Of a stretch of DNA of 64,000 nucleotides, positions 1 to 8,439 are shown piece by piece. The stretch is from RDXT01 sp033765305. GTDB taxonomy: Bacteria > Bacteroidota > Bacteroidia > J057. Within the stretch, counting starts at the first letter, position 1. Every line of letters begins with the position of its first letter. The stretch lies in NCBI GenBank assembly GCA_033765305.1, contig JANRID010000016.1:1-64000 (forward strand), written 5' to 3'. The notes beneath the pieces are model-generated. The model searched no databases. It was not told the origin of the DNA and worked only from the letters and a program-made list of their open reading frames with translations. The position numbers and the translations under genes are program-made.

Positions 1-136
1 GGTGACCTGGCAAAAAGTGAAAGCTTCTATCAGCAGTGCAGTAAAGCAGTTAGGCTGAAAAACAGCCCACCGAAGCTTCCGCATACAATCTTCCGGTCCC
101 TGTACTGCGGACATGCTGGGCATGTTTGCTGAGCGT

Positions 137-206
137 CCTGCTCCTTCTTCTTCGTGGTTCTATGTGTTCTCAGTGTCTGAGTGGTAATACACCGGAGCCA
201 GCATAG
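137..206. repeat. 70-bp direct repeat, copy 1
   Basis: This block matches 305-374 in the same orientation over 70 bp with two mismatches (positions 142 and 172). Read leftward, it carries the same final codons as the ATPase gene, from the sequence for AMLAPVYY to the TAG stop, so part of the gene end has been duplicated downstream of itself. Confidence 0.9.
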
Positions 207-228
207 CTGCTCTGCGCGTTGAATCAGG

Positions 229-268
229 CCCCCTCCGTGCCCCTCCGCGCCTCCGATTCTCCGTGTTA
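229..268. repeat. Short degenerate CTCCG-unit array
   Basis: Four CTCCG cores follow each other at 8-10-base intervals (CTCCGTGCC, CTCCGCGC, CTCCGATT, CTCCGTG). On the other strand this reads as ACGGAG/GCGGAG units. It resembles dispersed noncoding ACGGAG-rich repeats known from several bacterial phyla; that resemblance is from memory. Confidence 0.5.
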
Positions 269-304
269 TCCCCCTCGCACTCTGCCAGCGCATCTCCGGG
301 CAAG

Positions 305-374
305 CCTGCCCCTTCTTCTTCGTGGTTCTATGTGTTCTCCGTGTCTGAGTGGTAATACACCGGAGCCAGCATAG
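305..374. repeat. 70-bp direct repeat, copy 2, overlapping the ATPase 3' end
   Basis: This is the inner copy of the repeat. Its right part encodes the last 15 residues and stop codon of the leftward ATPase gene; its left part lies outside the gene. The copies are 98 bp apart, a layout expected from a slippage or recombination duplication at the gene end. Confidence 0.9.
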
Positions 375-1203
375 CGGTCTTCTCCGCCTTTTGGGGCAGC
401 AGATCCTCGGCGATGGTCTTGCAGAGCTTGGAGACGAGGAAGGGGTAGCCGGAGGTGTAGTAGTAGAGTTTTTCGGCGAAGGCCGGAACGTCGATTTCCA
501 CCCCTTCGGCCTGGCTGTACTCTTTCAGCATCGGGGCGATTTCGTGAGGCCGGAAGCTCATCTCGACCTTGAAGTCGGCGGCGATGTTCCAGGGGCTGTT
601 GTATTGGGCAGTGTCATCACTGCGGACCTTGAGCTTCAGGCTTTTGATGTGATGGACCCCGGCGAGGACTACGCTGTGGAAGCTTGCGTCCAAGCCCTCT
701 AGTTTTCGGAGGTATTTGGCCCGGAGCATCCCCAGGAACCGCAAAAAAGGATCAAAGTTGCTGCTGGAATCCACCTCATCCATGAGCAGCACCAGATGCG
801 CATCAGTCGCATAGGCCATTTCGCTGATCAGGTCTGAAAGACTGTCCATATTGATCGACTTCGGAGTCATGGAATGGACATCAGCAGCCAGACTGGGGTG
901 CTTGGGGCCGAGGGCCTGATGCATTTTTTTGACGAACATCTCAGCAAAAGCTGAATCGGAAGAATACCAGTGCGCATCGACGCCTTGAAGATCCAGGCGG
1001 ATCGGCAGGTATTTCGGGTTTGCACCCAGCAGGTTGTGCAGCCCGGCCAGCATGGTGGTCTTGCCGTACTGCCTGGGGCGGCTGATGGTGAAGTATTTGC
1101 CAGCTTCAATCATCGCCATCACGGCTGCCAGCTTGGCGCTGGCATCCATCATGTAGTGCTGCCCGGGCAGGCAGGTACCGGTGATGTTGAACTCCTTTTT
1201 CAT
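328..1203 (-). pseudogene. AAA-like ATPase, probably truncated at the 3' end
   Basis: The 291-residue product resembles the AAA-like ATPases common in Bacteroidota, whose N-terminus has the form NITGTCLPGQHYM followed by YFTISRPRQYGKTT. A Walker A-type motif (RPRQYGKT, about residues 43-50) and Walker B (LVLLMDEVD, about 136-144) are intact, as is the later YPFLVSKLC motif. From memory, full-length relatives are near 500 residues and continue about 200 residues beyond this motif. Here the frame ends shortly after it, inside the 70-bp direct repeat, with the tail SDTENT coming from repeat DNA. I infer a 3'-truncated remnant that may still bind nucleotide. The cellular role of the family is not established. 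A TATCTTTA box (1208-1215) sits only a few bases before the ATG, so any transcript would be nearly leaderless. Confidence 0.6.
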
Positions 1204-1338
1204 GCCTTAAAGATACGAAAAGCCCCGCATACGCCGCCCGCCGGGCCCTGGCAGGCCCGATTTTCCGGCCGGCGCCTGCATCTTCCGGGGAATATCCCTA
1301 TTTTTCAGCATTGATCCCTACGGTTCTGATCCGATTGT

Positions 1339-4300
1339 ATGAAACACCTGCTCCTTCTGGCCTGCGCGCTGCTGCTTGCCCTCGGCATGCCGGCGCAGCG
1401 CAAACCTGCCCGCCCTGCGGCGGCGCCGCTGCCCCCGCCTGCTGCCCCCGACCTGAACGCGGTCTTTAAAGCCGCCCCCTGGCGCAATATCGGCCCCTTC
1501 CGGGGCGGACGCTCCGTGACCGCCTGCGGCGTGCCCGGCGATCCGATGACCTACTACATGGGCACCACCGGCGGCGGCCTCTGGAAAACCAGCGATGCCG
1601 GCCTCTCCTGGGCCAATATCTCCGACGGATTTTTCCGCACCGGCTCCGTCGGCGCTGTGGCCGTAGCGCCTTCCGATGTGAATGTGGTCTATGCCGGCAT
1701 GGGCGAGCATGCGCCGCGCGGCGTGATGACCACCCACGGCGACGGCGTGTACCGCTCCACCGATGCCGGCCGATCCTGGAAGCACCTCGGCCTCGGCGAA
1801 TCCTGCCATATCTCCGAGCTGCTTGTGCATCCGCACAACCCCGACTGGGTTTATGTGGCCGTGCAGGGCGCGCTCTACGGCCCCTCCGCGGAACGCGGGG
1901 TGTACCACTCCGCCGACGGCGGCGCCACCTGGAAACGGCTGCTGTTTGTCAACGAGACCACCGGCTGCGCCGACCTCAGCATGGACCCCAGCAACCCGCG
2001 CATTCTCTACGCCGCCATGTGGGACCACCAGCGCAGCCCCTGGGAAGTGCGCTCCGGCGGCCCGGGCAGCGGCCTCTACAAGTCCGCCGACGCGGGCCTT
2101 ACCTGGACCCGCATCGGCACCGGCCTGCCTGAAAAGCTGGGCAAAATCGGGGTGTCGGTCTGCGCCTCCAACCCCGACCGCCTCTATGCCCTCGTGGAGT
2201 CGGACTCCGAGCAGGAGCTGGGCGGCCTCTTCGTCTCCGCCGATGCCGGCAAGTCCTGGACGCGCGTCAGCGCCGACCACAGCCTCACCATGCGCGCCTG
2301 GTACTACATCGAGGTCTATGCCGATCCCAACGACGAGCATACCGTGTATGTCCTCAACGCCCCGATGCTCAAATCCATCGACGGCGGCAAAACCTGGTCG
2401 CGCATCGGCGGCACGCACGGCGACTACCACGACCTCTGGATCAATCCGGCCAATTCGCAGAATATGGCGGTCGCCAACGACGGCGGCGCTGCCGTGACCT
2501 TCAACGGCGGCAAGACCTGGTCCCTCCAGAACCGCATGCCGACGGCGCAGTTCTACCGCGTCAACGCCGACAACCTCTTCCCCTACCACCTCTACGGCGG
2601 CCAGCAGGACAACTCTTCCGTGCGGATCGCCTCGCGCAATACCGCCGGCTACACCATCGGGGAGAAAAACTGGAGCTTCTCCGCCGGCGGCGAGAGCGCC
2701 TTCCTCGCTTTCAACCCCGACAACCCCGAATGGGTGATGGGCGGCAGCTACCAGGGCACCATCGAAGTGCTGAACCAGCAGACCCTGGAGGGCAAGGCCG
2801 TGATGGAAAGCCCGGATGTGTACCTGGCGCTGGCCCCCAGGGATATGCGCTACCGCTTCAACTGGAATGCGCCCATCATCTGCTCGGCCCATGAGCCCAA
2901 TACCTTCTACCATGCCGGCAATGTGCTGTTCCGCACCCGCGACCGGGGCATGACCTGGGAGACCGTATCCCCCGACCTCACCCGCAACGACCGCACGAAG
3001 CAGGGCAAAAGCGGGGTTCCCTATACCAATGAAGGCGCCGGCGGGGAAAATTACAACACCCTGTCCTATGTGATGGAATCGCCCCACGAGGCGGGCGTCA
3101 TCTGGACCGGCAGCGACGACGGCCTGGTGCATCTCACCCGCGACGGCGGCGCAAGCTGGACGAATGTCACCCCGGCAGGCCTGCCCGAATGCCTGATCAA
3201 CGCCATCGAGGTATCGCCGCACGACAAGGCGACGGCGTACATCGCCACGACCCGCTACAAATTCAACGACCTCAGCCCGGCGCTGTACAAAACATCGGAC
3301 TACGGCAAGAGCTGGACGCGGATCGATGCGGGGATTCCCGCCGGGGCCTTCACGCGCGTCGTGCGCGAGGACCCGGTGCGCAAGGGCCTGCTCTTTGCGG
3401 GTACGGAGGCGGGCCTCTACCTCTCCTTCGACGGCGGCCAGCAGTGGCTGTCCTTCCAGTCCAATTTGCCCATTGTGCCCATCACCGATCTCAAAATCCA
3501 CCAGGGCGACCTGCTCGCTGCGACGATGGGGCGCAGCTTCTGGATTTTCGACGATCTGGGGCTGCTCCGGCAGTGGACGCCCGGCGATGGGCCGCGCATT
3601 TTCACCCCGGAAGATGCCTACCGCGTCTCCGGCGGCAGCGCGCTGGATGCCAACGTCGATACCGGCAATCCGATGGAGTGGTGGACGGGCGCCGGCGGCC
3701 CGAATCCCGCTACCGGGCCGGTGATCTACTACCAGCTGCCCGGCGGCTGGCACAAGGACTCGGCCGTAAGCCTCGAAATCCGCGACGCGGCGGGCCAGCT
3801 CGTGCGGAGCTATGCCGCCGGCAAAGGGGCTGCGCCGGGCACCGGCAAGCTGCCCGAGCCCAAGCCCGGCATCAGCCGCATCGTATGGAATCTCCGCTAT
3901 CCCGATCTGCCGGAGGTGCCCGGCGTGTACATTGAAGGCAGCTACGACGGCCACAAGGCGCCGCCCGGTTCCTACACCGCAGTGCTCAAGCTTGCCGGCC
4001 AGGAGTACAAAGCCCCCATCCGGGTGCTGGCCGATCCGCGCATCCAGGCCAGCCAGGCCGATTACGAAGCGCAGCATGCCCTGCTGACCCGCATCGGGCG
4101 GGATGTGCGCCAGATTCACGAAGCTGTGATGGGGCTCCGCAAGACCCGGGCCCAATTATCGGCCCTCAAGGAGCTGCTGGCCGGCGAAAGCAGCCGCAAG
4201 GCCCTGCTCGATTCCGTCGCCAGCCTGGAACAGGCGATGAAACGCTGGGAAGAACAGCTCATTCAGCCTAAATCCAAGGTGTATGACGATGTGATCAACT

Positions 4301-4527
4301 TTGAGAACAAGCTCAGCGCCAATCTGCTCTTTGTCAAAGGCGAGCTGGACCAGAATACTCCCGGAATTACCCAGGGGCAGCGGGCCCGCTTCGAAGAGCT
4401 GCATCAGCAATGGACGGCCCTGCAGGCTGCCTACGGGCAGCTGGTGTCGGGGCGGCTGGCGGCCTTCAACCGGCTCTGCGCGGACGCCGGCATCGGCGTC
4501 CTGTATGCGCCGCCCTTGCCGGAATAA
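1339..4527 (+). CDS. Secreted VPS10/sortilin-type BNR-repeat (beta-propeller) protein
   Basis: The 1062-residue protein begins with a signal peptide (MKHLLLLACALLLALGMPAQ) and holds at least ten Asp-box/BNR motifs of the form S-x-D-x-G-x-(S/T)-W spread over residues about 140-700 (STDAGRSW, SADGGATW, SIDGGKTW, TRDGGASW and others). This is the pattern of multi-bladed propellers annotated as VPS10 or glycosyl-hydrolase-like proteins in Bacteroidota. Residues about 730-880 look like beta-rich accessory domains, and about 900-1040 are helical with coiled-coil character. The length, about 1050 residues, is usual for the family. No T9SS sorting domain is seen at the C-terminus, so periplasmic location is likelier than T9SS export. 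Substrate and activity are unknown; despite common database labels there is no proof of hydrolase activity. It appears to be monocistronic. Confidence 0.85.
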   Translation: MKHLLLLACALLLALGMPAQRKPARPAAAPLPPPAAPDLNAVFKAAPWRNIGPFRGGRSVTACGVPGDPMTYYMGTTGGGLWKTSDAGLSWANISDGFFRTGSVGAVAVAPSDVNVVYAGMGEHAPRGVMTTHGDGVYRSTDAGRSWKHLGLGESCHISELLVHPHNPDWVYVAVQGALYGPSAERGVYHSADGGATWKRLLFVNETTGCADLSMDPSNPRILYAAMWDHQRSPWEVRSGGPGSGLYKSADAGLTWTRIGTGLPEKLGKIGVSVCASNPDRLYALVESDSEQELGGLFVSADAGKSWTRVSADHSLTMRAWYYIEVYADPNDEHTVYVLNAPMLKSIDGGKTWSRIGGTHGDYHDLWINPANSQNMAVANDGGAAVTFNGGKTWSLQNRMPTAQFYRVNADNLFPYHLYGGQQDNSSVRIASRNTAGYTIGEKNWSFSAGGESAFLAFNPDNPEWVMGGSYQGTIEVLNQQTLEGKAVMESPDVYLALAPRDMRYRFNWNAPIICSAHEPNTFYHAGNVLFRTRDRGMTWETVSPDLTRNDRTKQGKSGVPYTNEGAGGENYNTLSYVMESPHEAGVIWTGSDDGLVHLTRDGGASWTNVTPAGLPECLINAIEVSPHDKATAYIATTRYKFNDLSPALYKTSDYGKSWTRIDAGIPAGAFTRVVREDPVRKGLLFAGTEAGLYLSFDGGQQWLSFQSNLPIVPITDLKIHQGDLLAATMGRSFWIFDDLGLLRQWTPGDGPRIFTPEDAYRVSGGSALDANVDTGNPMEWWTGAGGPNPATGPVIYYQLPGGWHKDSAVSLEIRDAAGQLVRSYAAGKGAAPGTGKLPEPKPGISRIVWNLRYPDLPEVPGVYIEGSYDGHKAPPGSYTAVLKLAGQEYKAPIRVLADPRIQASQADYEAQHALLTRIGRDVRQIHEAVMGLRKTRAQLSALKELLAGESSRKALLDSVASLEQAMKRWEEQLIQPKSKVYDDVINFENKLSANLLFVKGELDQNTPGITQGQRARFEELHQQWTALQAAYGQLVSGRLAAFNRLCADAGIGVLYAPPLPE

Positions 4528-4659
4528 GGCGTCATGCCGCCGTGCAGCCGGGGTTCCTGTCCGCAGGAATCCCGGTTTTTTGTGGAAATTGCCCGGCAGG
4601 CCGCTCATGACGGCAGCAGGTGCGCAGAAAACCTGCTATTACCCCTAATCCCATTGTGT

Positions 4660-5430
4660 ATGAAACGCATGATTTCCCTCGGCTTGCTCCTTGCCGCCGC
4701 AACCGGGCTGCAGGCCCAGAAAGTGGAGTACAAAGAAGGCCTGGTATCGGTCGATAAACAGCCGGTGGCCCGGATCAGCGGCGTAAAAAATCAGGCCATG
4801 ATGGGCCTGGTGAAAGATTATACCGCCACCTCCCTCGACGGCGATACCCTGTTTACGGCCGTCTACTCGGACCGCATTCCGGAAAGCCCGGACGACAATA
4901 CCATCTATTACTTCGAATTCCGCTTCAGAGGCCTTGAAACCCCGGCCTATCTGCCGGTGAGCAAGCTGGGCGGCGACAAGACCATCGCCAACCACATCGG
5001 CAACTTCGGGCTGGTGAAGGAGCAGGCGCTGGACCTGAATGCCGTCCGGGCGCTGATCCAGAAGAAGGGCAAAACCCCGCCCTACCGGCTCAATTACACG
5101 ATGGTGGCCCGCAACCGGCAGTTTCCGGTCGAAATCCGCGAAGCGGGCAAGCTCTCGCAGGCCAGTGTGCAGATCGGCGCATTCAAAGACCAGGGCACTC
5201 AGTCGGGAATGGATGTGTACGCATTCCTGCTGCCCGACGGCACGCTCATCGCGACGGCGAGCTTTGCCGGCGGCAACCGGGCCGCATCCATCCGGGTCCA
5301 GACCCTGCGCGACAACCTGATCCACGACATCAGCGGCGGCGAGCCGGTCACCCAGGTGGCGGCCATCGACCGCAATTATTTCACCGTCAAACGGATCGCG
5401 CAGTGGCTCGTGGAGCGGAATTACCTCTGA
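4660..5430 (+). CDS. Secreted protein of unknown function
   Basis: The 256-residue product starts with a clear signal peptide (MKRMISLGLLLAAATGLQAQ), which fixes the ATG at 4660 rather than the longer open frame from 4534. The mature part is a mixed alpha/beta sequence with no motif I recognise. It is probably periplasmic or cell-surface. It follows the VPS10-type gene by 132 bp in the same direction and could share its transcript, but no terminator or strong promoter was identified between them. Function unknown. Confidence 0.7.
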   Translation: MKRMISLGLLLAAATGLQAQKVEYKEGLVSVDKQPVARISGVKNQAMMGLVKDYTATSLDGDTLFTAVYSDRIPESPDDNTIYYFEFRFRGLETPAYLPVSKLGGDKTIANHIGNFGLVKEQALDLNAVRALIQKKGKTPPYRLNYTMVARNRQFPVEIREAGKLSQASVQIGAFKDQGTQSGMDVYAFLLPDGTLIATASFAGGNRAASIRVQTLRDNLIHDISGGEPVTQVAAIDRNYFTVKRIAQWLVERNYL

Positions 5431-5507
5431 CGCCTGCAGGCACGTGAAAAAATCCTGAAAAAAAATTACGGATTTGCGCAACTCGCCCGCATGCGGGTTG
5501 CAGATTT

Positions 5508-5640
5508 TGCCAGCCAGTCCGGCCGCGCCGGGCTGGCTGTTGCATGTTTTGGCCCCGGCCCGCTCCGCCGGGCCGGATGGTGCGGGATTGTGCCGGTTGT
5601 TTGCTGTTAACTGGCGCGCCTGCGGAGCAATCCGCAGGCG
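5508..5640. other. Three consecutive stem-loops in the 5431-5710 intergenic region
   Basis: Three GC-rich inverted repeats follow each other. At 5508-5540, outer arms GCCAGC/GCTGGC enclose CCGGC/GCCGG. At 5555-5576, CCGGCCCG pairs with CGGGCCGG. At 5617-5640 a perfect 10-bp stem (CGCCTGCGGA/TCCGCAGGCG) has a GCAA tetraloop. None is followed by a good T-run, so none is a textbook terminator. They lie between the unknown secreted protein and uxuA and could act as RNA structure in the uxuA leader. Confidence 0.6.
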
Positions 5641-5710
5641 TCGCTTTGTAAGCAGCGGTTGTCCGGACTGCGGGATTTGCGTTATTTACCCGGAAAAGAA
5701 CAGCATCCCT

Positions 5711-6913
5711 ATGCTCCAGACGATGCGCTGGTTCGGGCCGCAGGACCCCGTCAGCCTTTCCGACATCCGCCAGGCCGGCTGCGACGGGGTCGTCACCGCC
5801 TTGCACCACGTGCCCAACGGCGAGGTCTGGACCCGCCAGGACATCGAAGCCCGGTGCCACGAGGTGGAGTGGGACCCCCAGCGCAGCCGCAGCCGGGGGC
5901 TGCACTGGGCGGTAGTCGAGAGCCTGCCGGTGCATGAGTCCATCCGGCGCGGCACCTCCGGCCGCGACCGCTACATCCGCGCCTGGATCGAATCCCTGCG
6001 CAGCCTCGCCGCCTGCGGCGTGCGCACCGTCACCTACAACTTCATGCCGGCCCTGGACTGGACCCGCACCGATCTGGCCTGGGAGCTGCCTGACGGCGCA
6101 CGCGCCCTGCGCTTCGACCAGGTGCAGCTCGCAGCTTTCGATCTGTTCATGCTGGAGCGCCCCGGCGCAGCGGATACCTACAGCAGCGAAGTCCGCGCCG
6201 CCGCAAAGGCCTGGTTTGAATCCATCGGCGAAGCGGAGGCCTACCAGCTCCAGCAAACCCTGCTGGCAGGCCTGCCCGGCACCGAGGAGCATTGGGGCCT
6301 GGAGGAATTCCGCGCCGCCATCGAAGCCTATGCCGGCATCGACGCAGCCCGGATGCGGGAGCATCTGGCATATTTCCTCCGGCAGGCAGCGCCTGCCGCG
6401 CAGGAGCTGGGCGTCCGGCTGGCGATCCATCCGGATGATCCGCCCTTTCCCATCCTGGGTCTGCCGCGCGTCGTCAGCACCGAGGCCGATGCGCAGGCCC
6501 TGCTGGCCGCCGCCGATCTGCCTGCCAACGGCCTCTGCTTCTGCACAGGCTCCTACGGCGCCCGCCCGGACAACGACCTGCCGGGCATGGTCCGCCGCAT
6601 GGCGCACCGGATTCACTTCCTGCACCTGCGCTCCACCATCCGCGAGCCGGACGGCTCCTTCTATGAGGCGGCCCATCTGGCCGGCGATGTGGACATGTAT
6701 GCGGTCGTGGAGGCGGTTGTGGCCGAAGAGCTGCGGCGCAGCCGCGAGGGCCGGGACGATGCCGCCATTCCCATGCGGCCCGACCACGGCCACCAGATGC
6801 TCGACGACCTGCACAAGCACACCAATCCGGGCTATACGGCCATCGGCCGCCTGCGCGGCCTCGCCGAGCTGCGCGGCCTGGAACTCGCCATCCGGCGGCA
6901 GGCTCAGCGCTGA
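5711..6913 (+). CDS. uxuA: Mannonate dehydratase
   Basis: UxuA dehydrates D-mannonate to 2-keto-3-deoxygluconate in the cytoplasm, in the glucuronate branch of hexuronate catabolism. The 400-residue product matches the family length (E. coli UxuA, 394). Characteristic stretches are present: MRWFGP at the N-terminus, VTYNFMPALDWTRTDL (about 110-125), the loop IHPDDPP (about 237-243), CTGSYG, and RPDHGHQM near the C-terminus. The ATG at 5711 gives the usual N-terminus MLQTMRWFG; the open frame upstream runs through the stem-loop region and is not coding. No other hexuronate gene is adjacent. Its 3' end overlaps the convergent glycosyltransferase gene by 10 bp. Confidence 0.95.
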   Translation: MLQTMRWFGPQDPVSLSDIRQAGCDGVVTALHHVPNGEVWTRQDIEARCHEVEWDPQRSRSRGLHWAVVESLPVHESIRRGTSGRDRYIRAWIESLRSLAACGVRTVTYNFMPALDWTRTDLAWELPDGARALRFDQVQLAAFDLFMLERPGAADTYSSEVRAAAKAWFESIGEAEAYQLQQTLLAGLPGTEEHWGLEEFRAAIEAYAGIDAARMREHLAYFLRQAAPAAQELGVRLAIHPDDPPFPILGLPRVVSTEADAQALLAAADLPANGLCFCTGSYGARPDNDLPGMVRRMAHRIHFLHLRSTIREPDGSFYEAAHLAGDVDMYAVVEAVVAEELRRSREGRDDAAIPMRPDHGHQMLDDLHKHTNPGYTAIGRLRGLAELRGLELAIRRQAQR

Positions 6914-8112
6914 ACCAGCGCCGCCGCCCACTCCAGAAAGCGCGCGCTGCTGACAGACAGCAGGGCGTGCTCCTGCACCCAGGCCCGGTTGGCCGGCGCC
7001 AGGGCGGCTTTGATGCGTGCGGCATCCGCCAGCAGCTCCCGCAGGCTGTCGGCAAGGCGGGCTGCATCCAGCGGGTCCGCATACCAGGCGGTTTCGCCGT
7101 GCACCAGCCCGACTTCGCGGTGCGCCGGCAGCTCGTGCACGAGGGGCACCACCCCGGCGTAGCGCGCCTCGGTGAGCGCATTGGACAGGCCGTCGTACAC
7201 CGGAATATTGACCATCACATCGGTGAGCGTCCACAGGCGGCACATATCGGCCCGGTCCAGCAGGTCCTGCCCGAAGTGAAACTGCGGATAAGCCGCTGCG
7301 AGCGCCTGCGCACGCGCGACCCAGGCTTCCGGCGCGCCGTAGCCGGCCGAGAGCAGGATGAATTTCTCCTCCCGCCCCTCCCGCAGCAGGGCTTCGAAAG
7401 CGTCCAGCACCAGGTCTCCCCGGTAGATGGGCCGCAGGCCCCTCGGCGCCAGCACCACGCGCTGGCCTTCGCGGATGCCGAAGCGGGCGCGCAGGGCAGC
7501 GAGCTGCGCCGGGCTTGCTTCGAACAGCGCGGGCTCCACGCCCCAGCGGTTGAGGCGGATGCGGGCTTCCGGCACGCCGAACCAGTCGCGGACCGCGTGG
7601 GCCACCTGCAGGTTGTCGGCGGTGATCAGACCGGCCTGGAACAGCGCCTGCCGGACCAGATGGCGGAAGATGGGCCGGCGGATGCGGTCGGCGAGGCGGT
7701 ACAGCGGGCGGTCGCCGGTCTCGAGGCTGCCCCAGGTGCGGGCGGCAGGCACGGCCAGGCTTGGGTTCCGGGGCGGATATTCCAGAATATCGGCGCCCAT
7801 CGCGATGAGGGCGAGGGGCCGGAAGCCTGAGCGGGCAGCCCAGACGCCGTAGGGCGTCACGTCGATGGCCTGGAGCAGGTCCACCCGGTGCGCTTCGAGG
7901 GCCCGGCGCAGCCGGCCGCCGGAGGCGAGAAACGAGGCGTAGGTCACGCGCCCGCCGCGGGTCAGGCGGGGCTCGATGCGCACGCAGGGCGCCGCATCCC
8001 ATACCGCATCCGAAAAACTGAACAGGGTCACCTGCGCGCCTGCGGCCAGCAGCCCGCTGGCCCATTTGCGGGTGTGGAAGTGCGCAGGATCGGCGAGCAG
8101 GGCAATGTGCAT
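6904..8112 (-). CDS. Glycosyltransferase family 4 protein
   Basis: The 402-residue protein has the two-domain GT-B layout. The N-terminus MHIALLADPAHFHTRKWA contains the early HxxxW region, and the C-terminal donor-binding region has YDGLSNALTEARYAGVVPLV (about residues 313-332), in which the E of NALTEA is the family's sugar-nucleotide-contacting Glu. A conserved LAPRG segment starts the second domain. It should transfer a sugar from a nucleotide-sugar to a glycan or lipid acceptor; donor and acceptor cannot be told. I chose the ATG at 8112, which leaves 7 bp after the upstream gene; 8127 is an alternative with an 8-bp overlap. It is probably co-transcribed with the small gene upstream. Confidence 0.85.
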   Translation of the reverse strand: MHIALLADPAHFHTRKWASGLLAAGAQVTLFSFSDAVWDAAPCVRIEPRLTRGGRVTYASFLASGGRLRRALEAHRVDLLQAIDVTPYGVWAARSGFRPLALIAMGADILEYPPRNPSLAVPAARTWGSLETGDRPLYRLADRIRRPIFRHLVRQALFQAGLITADNLQVAHAVRDWFGVPEARIRLNRWGVEPALFEASPAQLAALRARFGIREGQRVVLAPRGLRPIYRGDLVLDAFEALLREGREEKFILLSAGYGAPEAWVARAQALAAAYPQFHFGQDLLDRADMCRLWTLTDVMVNIPVYDGLSNALTEARYAGVVPLVHELPAHREVGLVHGETAWYADPLDAARLADSLRELLADAARIKAALAPANRAWVQEHALLSVSSARFLEWAAALVQR

Positions 8113-8119
8113 GAAGCGG

Positions 8120-8383
8120 TCAGGCAAGGGGTGATTCGCCCAGGTCCGGCACGAGGCGGTAGCGATCGCGCATCTGGAGCGTGCAGCCGATGGCCTTCAG
8201 CTCCACGGGCGCTCCAATGCTGGCGATAGCCCATCCGGCATGGGAAGCGAGGAGGCTGCGGAGGGCGGTGCCGTCCGCCATTGCCACGATGAATCCGTCG
8301 TGGGACTCGTATTTGCCGCCGGACTCGGCGTGCAGAGCCAGGCAGGCGTCGCAGGAGTCGGAATTGACCACGGGGACGGGCAT
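8120..8383 (-). CDS. Small protein of unknown function with an N-terminal CxxC
   Basis: The 87-residue product begins MPVPVVNSDSCDACLALH, with a CxxC pair at residues 11 and 14, and continues as a soluble alpha/beta sequence with no transmembrane segment. I do not recognise the family. Support for a real gene: a well-spaced promoter-like pair immediately upstream on the same strand, a start codon about 16 bases after it, and tight coupling to the glycosyltransferase gene that follows. The Cys pair could bind metal or be redox-active, but with only two cysteines that is conjecture. Confidence 0.55.
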   Translation of the reverse strand: MPVPVVNSDSCDACLALHAESGGKYESHDGFIVAMADGTALRSLLASHAGWAIASIGAPVELKAIGCTLQMRDRYRLVPDLGESPLA

Positions 8384-8399
8384 AGGGCGTGCGTTTCAG

Positions 8400-8431
8400 T
8401 AAAGATACGGCGGCGGCGGAGGGGAAATCAA
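8400..8431 (-). promoter_or_regulatory. Bacteroidetes-type promoter for the 8383 gene
   Basis: On the minus strand TTG (8431-8429) is followed after 21 bases by TATCTTTA (8407-8400), seven of eight matches to TAnnTTTG. The predicted start of transcription is about 10 bases before the ATG at 8383. Confidence 0.55.
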
Positions 8432-8439
8432 GGGGGCAC

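Larger units (their letters stand above)
1..327. other. Gene-free, repeat-rich stretch at the window edge
   Basis: No credible gene is seen. The stretch holds the outer copy of a 70-bp direct repeat, the start of the inner copy, and between them a run of short degenerate CTCCG-type units (about 229-268). An 87-codon leftward reading frame at 30-293 crosses these repeats, has no recognisable domain and is judged spurious. The region lies downstream of the truncated leftward ATPase gene and probably replaces its missing 3' end. Confidence 0.6.

Noticed and set aside
30..293. An 87-codon leftward frame near the window edge
   Set aside because: It crosses the direct repeat and the CTCCG array and has no protein-like features.
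328..1203. The AAA-like ATPase as part of an antiphage defence system
   Set aside because: No nuclease, toxin or other defence gene accompanies it and it seems truncated.
1318..4155. A 945-codon open frame on the minus strand, opposite the VPS10-type gene
   Set aside because: It is antisense to a gene with clear domains, has His/Ala/Gly/Val-rich composition typical of the complement of GC-rich coding DNA, and has no recognisable domain.
5387..8065. An 892-codon minus-strand frame spanning uxuA and part of the glycosyltransferase gene
   Set aside because: It runs antisense to uxuA and out of frame with the real glycosyltransferase, with composition typical of a shadow frame.
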